Positions 34,378 through 46,532 of a DNA stretch of 64,000 bases are shown one piece after another. Source of the DNA: Helichrysum umbraculigerum (lineage: Eukaryota > Streptophyta > Magnoliopsida > Asterales > Asteraceae); contig CATIUR010000017.1 of assembly GCA_949592205.1 (NCBI GenBank), forward strand, positions 868,001 through 932,000, written 5' to 3'. Position 1 is the stretch's first letter, and every line of letters starts with the position of its first letter. The notes beneath the pieces were generated by a model that searched no databases, had not been told where the DNA came from, and was given only the letters and a program-made list of their open reading frames with translations. A program made the position numbers and the translations under genes.

Positions 34378-34977
34378 TGACCTGATTTCTTTTACACTGT
34401 TTACATGGATAGATATTACTTGCTGCTTGATATCTTTTATGTTTTCCCTAGATTCTAAGTGCACAATAGAGCTAGGGAAAAACGACAAGTTAGTTCTATA
34501 GTTTCTTTATGAGATGAAGTTTAGCTTACATATGTATAGGAATAACATATCCTACGGTGTGTATACCGGAAAACATGCCGGTTAACTTTTATACACTGGG
34601 TAACATTCCCCGTAAAACTAATGTATGCTAAATTTAGTTTCTATAGGAGACTAATATAGTCTAGTTTACGCAACGATCCTACTGACTATTACAAACTGTA
34701 TGAACATAGTAAGACTCATTGAATTCGGTGGATTGGTCATCCAAAATAAAGTAACACTTGCTAATACGGGACGACCTGGTCAAGTAGACATAACGGTCGG
34801 GTAGAATTCGGACCTCTCCATTTCTTAAATAATCGGTAGGTCAAAGCCTAACAAGGGGAGATGACATGGATAACTCGGATGTCTTAGTATTAGACATATC
34901 ACTTAGTTGGCCTTAGTAACACGCGAACATAGATTTCAATTGAATTTCGGGACGAAATTCTCCTAACAAGGGGAGAA

Positions 34978-36483
34978 TGTGACACCCGGTTAAAAAGGGC
35001 CAAAATTTGCGGCCAATTTAAACCTTAATCACTCGTACTTGGTACGTGATAAAACAAATATGTACGTTGGTGAAACAAAATTTTATAAATAACTTGACAC
35101 TATTTTTATAGTTGTTATTTACGTGAAAGTATTATGCTAAACATTATTGCATAACGATAAAACATTAAACGAATTTTACGTTTTGTAATAAACGTAACAA
35201 ATGCGACAAAATATATATAACGAGCCCGACAACCAAATGAGTCAAAATTTATATTTTGTAAAATCAAAATAAAGTATTTGAAATAATACTTCGAAATATA
35301 TTAACGCGAAATAACGATTTCGAACTATACGAATAAAATACATTTTAACGTATAACGATCGGGTAAACGAACACGAGTTAAATACCAAATAACTAATACA
35401 ATAATTGGGAGACAAAAACATAGTGAGGCCATGCCTCTTTGGTAGAAAAGTCGTCCATGCCAAGCTCACCAAACACAACCTATGCTTGAATTATTGGAGG
35501 ACTTACACATACATACACACCATCACTTAATTCATTATCACATTTCAACTCACTCCTTCCATCTCTCTCTCGGCTGTTTCTCAGCCAAAACCCACCAACG
35601 AAATTTCCACAACCAACCACCATTATCATCATTTTGATCACATTCAAAACTTTGCAAAGGAGGAGGCAAGAAACCAAGCAAATCGACATCATCACCTTCT
35701 TCCATTTCTTCATCTTTTAAAGCATTGTAAGAAACTCTATCTCTTTCTTTAGATTTGCTTGGGTTACATATTATTACATGTATACTTGCTCACTTGACCA
35801 TGAAATTTCCAAATAACATGTTTAAACACAACTTAAAACTCAAAAACACTAAACTTGTTAATCTGGGCAGATTCTGTATTGTCACGAAATAAATCATATA
35901 AAATCGTGTACTTTGAATTAGACAACGAACCACATACCGAAATTTTCGTATGAAAGAGAACTACAACTTTCATGTTTTACACTTTCTCCAGAAATACACC
36001 CATTTTTACAGAAAATGCGATTTGTACCACTGTTACTGTTTTTGGCCGGATTTTAGACCCGACACCTTCTCGATTTTATTTAACTAACTTAGAGACTTCC
36101 ATGGTTCTTGGTAAAATTAAGTAAAGTACTAGAGACCTAGTAGAATATGTGGTAATTTTTGCGGAACCCAAATCGGAACAGAAACGAGCCAAAATAAATG
36201 GCGAAGCAAATCGACTAAACCGAAAACTAAACTAGGGACTGTTTTTGTACACTTTAAATATCGACACTTTCGAGCTAACTATAAAACACACCGACAATTT
36301 TTCCGAGCTCTATAAACATATTTAAGGTGTTCCTAAAATTTTTAGGTCAAACCAAGAAGGTTTGACCAAAGTCAACAAAACCGACACTCGTAACGTTTTT
36401 GTCAAAAATCGAGTTTTGAAAATGCTATAGTTTTAACACGGATGAAAAAGATGTTTTTTCACTTGCAAATAAATGAAAATTTA

Positions 36484-36524
<41 letters not shown>

Positions 36525-37809
36525 GACAAATAATGCGGACAAATATTTATAAATGTACTCTCGGATAAATATACCCACACGAAACAACGAAATTATATAT
36601 GTATAACTCGTACGTTTTATATATGTACTTTTTCAAAGTATACAATGAAACGGGTATAAAAATATTATATTTTTGGAAATTATTATTACAAAATCATCAC
36701 CAACGAAGTATACATTTTTACAAACTTAGAACGGAAATACAAATCTAACAATTGGACATAATTTAATTAGATAAACATTAATATGGATGATATATTAGAT
36801 ATCCATTTACTCATTAAAATCTTGCGTGTTTAGGACACTAGGAGATTCGGGGATTGTCTAGTCTACTTCGGATATATTCATTGCTCGGTGACTCAGGTGA
36901 GTCTCACGGCCCCATTTTCAATGTTTACATGTTTTAATAATTGGGGGAGATGCAACAAAAATTGTTTTCGTGATCACTGTTATTCGGTTAGTTAATTTAG
37001 TATTAACTCAAGTTATCTGCATTGTTATTTAATTCGGTTAATCACATTGGTTACATTGTTCAGTTAATATTGTTAGTCATGATTTTCATTGTACGGTATA
37101 TGCACGAGTGTTTTAATTCGGTAAAAGTCCTCAACAGTGTATGATTCATTAACTTAATAAGGCGCGATTACTAAAAGATAGTACTATCATGGGAGTGACG
37201 TCCCCGTCCGGGTTGCTAGCTACAACCAAGTTAAAAACGGGCATTTTAGTAATTGTCAAGGGTGTATCACCAAAACGGGAGGCAAAGATCGGGTTAGGCC
37301 TTGAATCATAGCTCAGTGCAATACATGTGTCGGTTATTACATTGTTCGGAAACCTTAATAGGTTTATCATTGTTCGGTACATTGTTACGCATGGTTCGGT
37401 TTACATTGTTTAATTATCGTCGGATAATCATGTTGATCACATCAATATTTATTTTAAACCTGTGAGATTCACCAGCTTTATAGCTGACCCTTTTAGTGTT
37501 GTATTCTCAGGTGCTCAACAGTAGGATGGCCCGCAGGATACGTTAGCTAGTACGAGTCGCATGTATCTATTTAAACATGAAGATTTTCTAGCATCATCTT
37601 TTGTATTAATGGTTATGTATTAAAATCTTCAAAATCAATTGCGAACTCGCTATCTTTGTAAACTTATAACTTCAAAACAATGTACTACTTTTGTAATATA
37701 TTATAAACGTCTCATGTAGAGTCGTTTGTTGTAATCTTGGTGTTTTGATATTTGATTAGTCACACCCAAATCATCGCTTCCGCAAATCATAAAAATAGGG
37801 GGTGTGACA
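34978..37809 (+). repeat. 3' LTR (2832 bp) of the Ty3-like element
   Basis: Direct copy of 29589-32437 with a shorter (AT)n run at 36486-36521, which explains the 17-bp length difference. Confidence 0.92.
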
Positions 37810-38165
37810 ATAACCGCTTCACTAGTCTGTGGATCAAGTTCCCATTTTACAAGTCTTCTCATAAAATAATAAGGAACTGGTTCCAGAGGTATCTCAGTCA
37901 AACAGTTAGCAGGCGGATAGTGAACTTTAACCATAGGCTTCCTGGTAACTGGATCAATCTTCCTTTTCCATGTATACCGAGTTCCCAACGTCGGTTTCAA
38001 TTTAGAATATGTCTTCGATAACACTTCCCGACGTAAATTTCTCTGAATGAACTCGGCATAATCATTCTCGAACGGATTAATCAATTTAAGTTGAGCTAAA
38101 CGATTAATCTCTCCTTTTGGCAACGTACTCAATCTATCAACTGGCAACGTACTCAATCTATCAAA

Positions 38166-38520
38166 ACGCGATCCGATTAGATCTATGTGTTCGTGAATCA
38201 TATATTGATTTACCTAAGTTTGTTAAGTCTGATAGTGCACCTCCAGTTCGTGTTGAGGAGGTCGTTGAGGTCGGTTATTCTCCAAAGATTGTGAAGATAA
38301 TTCTATCGGAGAAGCTGCTGATGATTGAGAGATGGTCACTGAGTTTGAAGATCTTATTGTATGATAAATTTGTGTCAGTCACATGAATTTGGACGCCAAG
38401 ATTTCTTTGAAGACCATGCTATCTCAAAGGGGGAGTTTCTTATTGTCAAAGACATGAAAGAGTTTGTTGATGAAGACTAATTGAAGACTTATTTGACCAA
38501 GCTACTGACAAGGGGGAGTT
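38166..38520 (+). pseudogene. Rearranged Copia-like family B fragment: LTR pieces, gag remnant and 3' leader
   Basis: 38166-38206 joins the end of an LTR B (GCGATCCGATTAGATCT) to an internal LTR B piece (TGTTCGTGAATCATATATTG) in the wrong order. From 38210 it becomes a piece of gag on the plus strand, coding LPKFVKSDSAPPVRVEEVVEV, identical to part of the minus-strand gag at 43.6 kb. It then continues as non-coding 3' sequence with two GGGGGAGTTT purine tracts up to the LTR at 38521. Confidence 0.7.
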
Positions 38521-41406
38521 TGTTGGTGCATTTTGTGTGTCAGTCAGTTGGTCAAACTATTGTAATTGTCAAAGTCAATTAGTCTACAAATGTATAGTGT
38601 TTAGAGTGTGTATTCGAGTCTGTAAATGTGACAACCGTCAATTTAGGACTAGAATTTAGTGCCTAATCAAGTTTTAATACATGTAATTAGTTATGTGTTA
38701 GGCTAATTAATGTATCAATTATCATATATATTGTTGAATATATATCTACACAATTATGCGGTTTATTTAAATCGTACGAGTTTCAAATCGAATGAATTTC
38801 GATACAATAAATACGGACGTTGGTGAATAATTTTATTAAGAAATACAAATATTATCTAATAACTCAATTTTATTCAGAATCTCATTTATTGTAATATTTC
38901 GTATCCAAGTTTTATTACACAATTAATGTATACGAGATTAAAAATACAAACGCGCAAACAAATAAAACGAATTTCCCTTTTAAATATCATAAATAGATAA
39001 CTGGTAAAATTTTACAATAAAATATTTTATAATAATTTATAATTTAAAATGGAAAATTTAAACGAATAAAATAAATATTTAACGTTAAATGACGGAGAAA
39101 ACGAACACCACGCGGAGCACGGGACGGAGACTGCGAGGTGAGGCTTTCACCTACACCCCACCTCTCCTTCATTCTTTCTTTCATTTTCATTCTCCAAAAA
39201 CACACACACACCAAAAACACTCTCACCAAATTCATACAAAATTTCGGAATCATCAAATCCGACAACAAAACTTACATTTTCGGAACCACCATCAAGTGAG
39301 GAACAAGATTAACAAAAGCTCTACCATCGTTTTCGGCCTCCATCTTCTTCGATTTGCATTTGTAAGGAAGTTTCTAAAAACTTAGATTTGTTTAGTTTTA
39401 TGTAATATTTTGATGTTTTGATGTTTACACAACTTATATATGTCCATTACAAAGATTAGAACACAGTTTTATAGCTTAAAAACGAGTTTAAATTGAGTTT
39501 TGGCCGGAAAAATCGCGAACAGCCGGACTTTCTGGGCTGGTGTTCATCCATGCGACACAAGCCTTGTGTCGCATGTTGTGTCGTATTTTGCCCTTTATGT
39601 CGCACCTTGTGTCGTATAAATCCTTTAGTGTCGTAACTCATGCGACACAATATTGTGTCGCACTCTATGTCGCATATTATGTCGTATTTCTATACGACAC
39701 AACCACTATGTCGCTATTAAATTAGCATTTCGTATCTGATGCGACACAATCCTTGTGTCGTATCCTTGTGTCGCATGACGTCTGCGACACAACCCTTGTG
39801 TCGCATGACAAATTTTTATGTCGCATATTGTGTCGCAAAACACAGAAAAACCAGAATTTTGAAGTCAAAGTTACTGTTCAAAAAAGTCAAATTTACTGTA
39901 GCAGTACTGTAGCAGTACTGTAGCAAAGTCAACATTTTAGAATTATTATTATTACAAACCGTCACCAACGGGCCGTACACATTTTCAAAACTTACAAAAC
40001 AGATTATTCAATCAACCAAGTCGTAGTAACTTGGATAATTTAGTCAATCAAGTCGTAGTAACTTGAAACAAAACAATTAATCAACCAAATCGTAGTAATT
40101 TGGACATATATAATTAAATAACAACTACAAAGGTAGTCTTTCGAGATACCGGTACAATTAATAACAATCAAGTGTCGTGGACACATTCAGGTTTCAAGTC
40201 TTTGGACATCAACTCACAGCTAATTACTTCAAGTTTATTAACTTAAACACTCCAAGACTCAGGTGAGTTTCATAGCCCCATTTTCACTGCTTTACAACTA
40301 GGGGTGTGATATTACTACTCGATTTTGTTTTACAAGTCGAACGCAAGTGCCAAACTTCAAATACTACATGAGTTTCAAGCTAATCAATTTAAAGTCCTCC
40401 ATAAGCATAGTCTCTAGTATTTTATAGCGTGAATGTTAGTATATGATATCATATGGGATTGACAATCCTCATCCGGGTTAGCACGCACTAACCGGTCAAA
40501 CGGATGTATTAGCATTTGGGAAGACGAGTGTTGATTAGGCACTCGTAGGAGGCATTTCAAGTTAGGTTTCCTTAAGTGGGCCCGACAAATCAAGTTAAGC
40601 TCAGACTATGTGCTCATGGACAGTATAACTTTTATCTTGCTTAATTGCATTTTAAATTCAATATAAATCTTGCGGTTCTTACAACTATACATTGACATAC
40701 AAACCTGTGAGCTCACCAGCGTTTTCGCTGACCCATTTTAGTATTTATCACAGGTACCCAACAGTAGTTTGGCTGCACAAGCAGGAATTATTAGCTCGAG
40801 TCAGCATACATACAACTAGAGATTGGACTGCATTATTATATTTTGTAAAAGTAATTATGCTATGTAATCTCTCAATTTCAGGAACCGAGCTAATGTAACT
40901 ATATTTTGATGTAACATTTACTTTAGTTATACAAGTTTAAAACGACGCATATAGTGGTCGTTCATTATATCTTATGTGCCTTGTATATTGATTAGTGACA
41001 CCCAAATCAAGCTTCCGCAAATCGTTAAATTTGGGGGTGTCACAGTAAATGAAATATATATATAATGGTGACATTGTAATTGGGCCTGCGACGTCGGGTC
41101 AGACGTCGCAAGGGTCTGGGCCTGCGACGTTGGGCTTAACGTCGCAGGGTCCAATAGGTTTCATATAAATAGCGAGTTTGAAGTCAGAATTAGGGTTGGA
41201 CGTTGTAAAGAGTGTGTGAGCCGTTTTTGTGGTGAGAGAGGCAGAGAGAAACGTTTGTGTGTTTGTGATTGTAATCTTTCATATTCAATTGTGAATACAA
41301 AGCAAAGATTATATAGAAATCGTGTGTTCGTGAATCATATATTGATATTTTATCATTCCGCAATAGCAATCGATCAAGCGATCCGATTAGATCTACGTGT
41401 ACGGGA
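38521..41406 (+). repeat. LTR of Copia-like family B, plus strand, split by a solo LTR
   Basis: 38521-38626 plus 41050-41406 align with the minus-strand LTR at 46060-46532. The element interrupting them is at 38627-41044. The 3' end stops at ACGGGA, about six bases short of the family end (CTATCA), where sequence changes abruptly at 41407. It contains GACGTCGG/GACGTCGC/ACGTCGC words at 41090-41150. Confidence 0.85.
38627..41044 (+). mobile_element. Solo LTR (2.4 kb) of a Ty3-like family, with TSD
   Basis: Starts TGTGACAACCG and ends GGGGGTGTCACA. GTAAA flanks it (38622-38626 and 41045-41049). Short collinear segments match the long LTRs at 29.6 and 35.0 kb (for example the CAGGTGAGTTTCATAGCCCC and CACCAGC..GCTGACCC regions), so it belongs to a related family. 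No PBS, gag or second LTR is present; recombination between LTRs is the usual cause. A dense array of TGCGACACAA/TTGTGTCGCA inverted words occupies 39548-39835. Confidence 0.88.
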
Positions 41407-42179
41407 ACAAAGGAATCAATCAGCTAACTCCCCCAAGAGATCTCAGATATACGATCTAAAAATAGAAGTATGTCAAGCTATGCTAAGGAATTAAGACATA
41501 GAGTCGTACATCACGAGGTGTTTACCACATGATCATAGACAAGTATTTAAATTACTTCTTAATATCTCAGAGACCGGTGTGTACCATGCCTACCAATACA
41601 TCATATGATGAAGATAATTTTCATAAAAACTGTATTAAGTATGCTAGATAAACCTACTGATACATCAAGTATAAACCTTAAAATTTCCATTTTGTGCATG
41701 TTCCCCGATGTACTATCATATCCCAAGTTGTTTACAGACACACAATCCAACATCTTTTCAAGAATTAAGAATCTTGTTGTTCACATTTCTGAATTAAATA
41801 ATCAGAATTTTTAATATTCAGAATTACTCCCCCTGAACAGCAAATTCTTATATCCAATCCAAAAATACTCCCCTTAAACATTAAACATATTTTTGTATTT
41901 TTTAATTGAATAAATTTCGCAACATTGCATTTCTTTAATACTAAAAAGTATAAAGAATGGCTGTTGCACTAAACAAATAAAAAAAATTTAAATAAAAGTT
42001 TCAAAATCACATATCAAGTCAAATCAAATGCCTTTTAGCACTTTTACCACCTCATAACATCGAAAATCTCATCCAATCACAAATCATCATCGCATTCTTC
42101 CAACAATATCCACATCCATGCAGCCACTAAAAATGTTAGCTTTCAATAACCTGACTGCACCACCACAAACAATTAAACG
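41407..42179. other. Truncated 3' part of the minus-strand family B element
   Basis: No ORF supported. CTCCCCC and CTCCCCCTG words (polypurine on the minus strand) occur at 41430 and 41826. The 3' LTR expected here on the minus strand is absent; the plus-strand LTR lies in its place. Confidence 0.45.
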
Positions 42180-45107
42180 TTAGTACTTATGGGACACCCA
42201 AGCCTTGATAGACTTGGGTTGTCCATGGTCATCCATAACCATCACATCAATGAGTTTATGATATTTTAAAAACTCAGAAGATTTCATTGATGCGTTGTCT
42301 GTGGATTTGGGTTTCCAAACCTTTGTAGGTTCAGATGAGTTGTTTTCAACAATGTTGTGCTGTTGAACTTGAGGTTTAGTAGGCACAACTCTAGGGCTGG
42401 CAACCAACCCGTGAACCCGAAACCCGACACGAACCCAACCCGAATATTATAAGGTTAGGGTCGGGATTTTTGAAGCGCCAACCCGTCAACCCGAAACCCG
42501 CCAACTCGATATTTTTTTGGGTCGGGTCTGGGTCAGCAAATGCATTTTTGGGTTGAACCCGACAACCCGAAATTAAGTTAATATCATTATAAATTTATTT
42601 TAATTTAAATATGACACATAATTTAGACCTTCCCAATTACTGATTTATAATTTTTTTCTTTGATATCTTTACGTTTTGATATAAGTTAGTGAATTAATGA
42701 TGTTTTGATGATCAATTTAAATTGATATAATATTTATTTTTGTTAATTTTGAAATTTTATAATTATTTATGCTTATAAATGATTAGCTATTTTTTTCAAA
42801 AGATTGATCAATGTGACTTAACTAACCTAAAACCGACCTGAAAACTCGAAAATAACGTGAAAATTTGTTGAATTATTAGCAATTCGGGTTGGGTCGGGTT
42901 GGGTTCGGGTTGTCGGGTTTTGGGTTGGGTTGAAATACCCAACCCGATTTTAGAATCAGGTTGGGTTCGGGTTGACCATTTCTGACCCGCCAACCCGCCA
43001 ACCCGAACCCGCCAACCCGACCCAACCCGAATTGCCACCCCTACACAACTCTGTTTACTCTAGCCACGGGTTTTGGAGAAGAGGATGCATATCTTGATAT
43101 AGGCGAATACGAAGCACGCCTAGAAAACGATTTTGAATAAGAATTCCTAAAGGAGGAAGTTCTTGGCATCCCTCTACCAAACCTATCTAGGGATAATAAC
43201 CGACAATCCCTAATTATATGTCCTTGTTGTCCACAATGGAAACAAGAACGACACTCCACAAAAGATTTATTCCAATGAGTTCCCTCAAATCGTTTTGGTG
43301 GAGGACAATACACAGAAGGTCTATGACCAGGAACATTTGTTGAACATGCACTCTTAGGAGAACATGTTGAAGTAGATGTTCCTGAGGTTGAGTTAGTTGA
43401 TTTTGAAGGTTTATTCTTTTCAGATTTATCAACTACAACTTTTGAGGATTCATTGTCAACCTTAGCTTTGCCTTTGCATTTAAAATAATCATCATTTTCA
43501 GTTGTAATGATGAAATTTTCAGGTTTGACATTTATTTTCTCAACCTTAATGGTAGACTCTTCAGGTATATCTTCTACCTCAACGACCTCCTCAACACGAA
43601 CTGGAGGTGCACTATCAGACTTAACAAACTTAGGTAAAGGATACTCTGGCCGTTTAGTTTTCTCCTTTACCTGCCTCTTAGGCTTAGCTTCTTTATCTTT
43701 GGTAGCTGACCAAGATGAGTAGTCAGCTAAAACTTCTTTGGTTCCTTCCTTGACAGGCTTAGGATAATAGTTAGTGGGAGGTGGATACCCAAGTCCCGCT
43801 TTACTTTTATCTGTCCTCATCTTGTCAACCATTTCATCGAAGAGTTTATGAGAATTTGAGAAATTCGTGATCCCCTTTTTAAAATTGTCAGACTCAGACT
43901 TTAGCTCAGAAAGCTCTTTATTTAACAACTCAATTTCTGTTAAATAGCTTTTAATGGCATCTTGTTGACTGAAAACTTTAGCTTTATATTTCTCAGTGTC
44001 AAACTTATGAGCCTCAACTTCCTTTTCATAAAGTATTTCATTAGCTTTTAGAAACTTATTTGACTCAGTGAGTTTCTCGACCTTTTCTTTCAAGTCTACA
44101 TAGTCTATTTGAAAACATTTTAAAGAAGCTTCCAATTTAATACAGGATATGCAAGTAAAAGGTTTTTCAGATTCTGTTTCTACCTCATGTATCTTTGCCA
44201 AGAGCGCACTGTGTTGAACATCTCCTTGAAGTGCACTAAAATCAAACACTCCTTGAGAATACACCGTCATAGCCTGTGATGTTGTGTTTTTCTCTGGAGT
44301 CGTTGGAGCTGTAGGAGTAGTGAATCCAGATGAAGGATATTTTACTTTCTCACACTCCTTAGCAAAGTGCCCATGAATCTGACAGTTCTTGCATTTCACT
44401 TTGCTTTTATTAAAACCAAGACCTGTATCACCATCGTCATCCAGGTCTTTTCTGCCCGTTCTCTGAAGAAATTTCTTTGTCCTTTGGGTTATCATGGCCA
44501 TGCTCCATTTGATGTCCATATACTCCAAATCATCAGAATCGATCTGTTCAAAGTCTTCCTCAGTGAGCTGCAAAGTACTAGCCTTCTTGGAAAGAAAATT
44601 CTCATAAGAATTGAGGAAAGCTGTAAAGATTTTAGCATGTTCCTCAGTAGACTTTGAAGGAGCGGTATGAGAATTATAGGAAGTGCCAGTAGAAGTAGAT
44701 GCAGCTGAGTTGGAAGTTGATCTGGAAGTATCATTTAGACTATGAATTTGAATATTAGCCTCTGACTTCTTTTCCTTTTGATCGTAAGCCACTATAAGAG
44801 CATCCCATAAACCTATAGAAGTTGCTTGATCTTTAAATTTATTAATCACAACTTCTGGCAAGCACTTGGTAATCATCTCATATGCTCTATTGTCTTTATC
44901 AAACTCTGCTCGTTCCTTGACGGACATTTGTGCTCTTGATTTAAGCACCCCATCGAGTCTTGGTTGCTCATATAGATCAATGGTGTTAAACCAATTCCAC
45001 AGATTTGGATCTTTGTATTCAATGAAATTGAATAACTTTATTTTCCAACTAGCAAAATCACTATAGAACAAGGATGTAGAAGGAGGCACTTTAGTACCAA
45101 AAGCCAT
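42180..45107 (-). pseudogene. gag-type ORF of Copia-like family B, interrupted by a hAT element
   Basis: The minus-strand ORF from ATG 45107 reads 688 codons. Residues about 10-115 (YSDFASWKIKLFNFIEY.., WNWFNTID, MITKCLPEVVINKF) are a Copia/UBN2-like gag core. A CCHC knuckle CKNCQIHGHFAKEC follows near residue 240, then a Glu/Lys-rich coiled-coil region (300-430), a Ser/Thr-rich stretch and a second knuckle CFHCGQQGHIIRDC near residue 630. The hAT insertion at 42392-43043 supplies a stop from its own TAG end. Past it the frame resumes (42180-42391) for about 70 codons to the natural stop. No protease, integrase or RT follows. Confidence 0.82.
42392..43043. mobile_element. Non-autonomous hAT element (652 bp) inside the gag ORF, 8-bp TSD
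   Basis: Terminal repeats TAGGGCTGGCAA and TTGCCACCCCTA, with target duplication CACAACTC at 42384-42391 and 43044-43051. Both ends carry dense AACCCG/CGGGTT subterminal words. The interior is AT-rich and non-coding. Confidence 0.92.
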
Positions 45108-46059
45108 TTACGAATTTTCCCTACAAAATTGAATTCGAAAATTTCGAAAACCGACAGAGTGTAGCGAAACTTTTCCGACACTAAAATGAAGCTATTCTAA
45201 GCCTAAAAACAAAAGTTGAAATTACAAAATTTTCGCGTATTTCCTGCCAAAATTTTGTCCGAAAACGTAAAAAACTGGCCGGGTAAAATGAAACTTTTTC
45301 CAGACTAAAATTGAACGGTTTTAAGCCTATGGAAAAATTTTGAAAACGCAAAAAAATTTAGGGATTTCCCGCCAAAAAACTACTTTTTTTTTTTTTTTAC
45401 GAAACTAGAACGAGGTTAATGTCGGAGAAAAATAGCAACGTCGCAGCGGTACGTCGCAGAAGTCCGATGACTCACTTAAGAATCGAAAATGCGACGTAGT
45501 GTATAACGTCGCAGTCCAACGTCGCAGAGTCTAGCGACGTCGCAGCCTACGTCGCAATAACCGCTCGAAAAATAGCAACGTCGCAGCGGTACGTCGCAGA
45601 AGTCCGATGACTCACTTAAGAATCGAAAATGCGACGTAGTGTATAAAGTCGCAGTCCAACGTCGCAGAGTCTAGCGACACGTCGCAGCCTACGTCGCAAT
45701 AACCACTTAAGGTCAAAATAACGACGTCGCAGGTAACGTCGCAACTCTACGTCGCAAAGACTAATTAAAGTCAAGATCAGTTACGTCGCAAGCGACGTCG
45801 CAGGTGACGTCGCAGGTGACGTCGCACAGTCGGGCTGCAGCGGCCAAAACCCCAAAAATCGAAAATTTTCGAAACCCTAACGAATTTCGAAAACCGAACG
45901 ACGAACAAACCCAAAAAACACTTCCAGAAATCGATTTCTTCAAGCAAACTAACCCAGAAACGAAGATTAATCAATAAAACCTTCGCGAATCAAACCGAAA
46001 ACGTTCTAAAGCACGATCCGAAACCGACGAATCCTTGATTCTACGGCTCTGATACCAGT
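45108..46059 (-). repeat. 5' leader of family B element with ACGTCGC arrays
   Basis: Between the LTR and gag. A 140-bp unit is tandemly duplicated (45427-45566 and 45567-about 45706). Over 45430-45830 there are about twenty ACGTCGC/GCGACGT words, many in TGCGACGTCGCA-like palindromes. A Met-tRNA primer site TGGTATCAGAGCC lies at 46046-46058 on the minus strand, next to the LTR. Confidence 0.8.
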
Positions 46060-46532
46060 TGATAGTCCCGTACACGTAGATCTAATCGGATCGCTTGATC
46101 GATTGCTATTGCGGAATGATAAACAATCAATATATGATTCACGAACACACGATTTCTATATAATCTTTGCTTTGTATTCACAATTGAATATGAAAGATTA
46201 CAATCACAAACACACAAACGTTTCTCTCTGCCTCTCTCACCACAAAAACGGCTCACACACTCTTTACAACGTCCAACCCTAATTCTGACTTCAAACTCGC
46301 TATTTATACGAAACCTATTGGACCCTGCGACGTTAAGCCCAACGTCGCAGGCCCAGACCCTTGCGACGTCTGACCCGACGTCGCAGGCCCAATTACAATG
46401 TCACCATTATATATATATATATTTCATTTACAGACTCGAATACACACTCTAAACACTATACATTTGTAGACTAATTGACTTTGACAATTACAATAGTTTG
46501 ACCAACTGACTGACACACAAAATGCACCAACA
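46060..46532 (-). repeat. LTR of Copia-like family B (5' LTR, minus strand)
   Basis: 473 bp on the minus strand, starting TGTTGGTGCATTTTG and ending GGGACTATCA. TATAAATAG lies at about 46301-46309 in promoter-like position. GACGTCGC/ACGTCGC words occur at 46325-46385. Its start abuts the hAT transposase 3' end. Confidence 0.88.

Larger units (their letters stand above)
29589..37809 (+). mobile_element. Ty3-like LTR retrotransposon without pol, very long LTRs, complete with TSD
   Basis: LTRs at 29589-32437 (2849 bp) and 34978-37809 (2832 bp) start TGTGACACCCGG and end GGGTGTGACA. The duplication ATAAC is at 29584-29588 and 37810-37814. PBS TGGTATCAGAGCC is at 32441-32453, and a purine run CAAGGGGAGAA precedes the 3' LTR. 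Outside an (AT)n length difference the LTRs differ at only about ten positions by eye, so insertion was recent. The interior holds a frameshifted gag and nothing of protease, RT, RNase H or integrase. It is therefore a non-autonomous derivative moved by a partner. Confidence 0.93.
29322..38201 (-). pseudogene. Retroelement ORF of unknown function, split by a Ty3-like insertion
   Basis: On the minus strand the reading frame runs from about 38165 to 37815, is interrupted by the 8.2-kb element (with its ATAAC duplication), and resumes in the same frame at 29588 to a stop at 29322. The visible product is about 200 residues. It is basic and has motifs such as YTWKRKIDPVTRKP and LYDDRIRVGQKNEFNRR; I recognise no enzyme domain. 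It lies directly upstream of the polypurine tract and LTR A, so it is probably the last ORF of a Copia-like family A element. The N-terminal part is lost: before about 38165 the sequence is a rearranged LTR B fragment. Confidence 0.65.
28873..46532. mobile_element. Composite retrotransposon nest inside the hAT element
   Basis: It is bounded by a minus-strand LTR of family A on the left and a minus-strand LTR of family B on the right. AAACA flanks both sides (28868-28872 and 46533-46537) as a possible 5-bp duplication. The two outer LTRs are related but clearly different, so the block is not one simple element: it includes inverted, truncated and nested pieces described separately. Confidence 0.65.

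Noticed and set aside
38627..41044. Considered as a complete retrotransposon
   Set aside because: No internal pair of LTRs, PBS or gag; the whole 2.4 kb behaves as one LTR with TG..CA ends and a 5-bp duplication.
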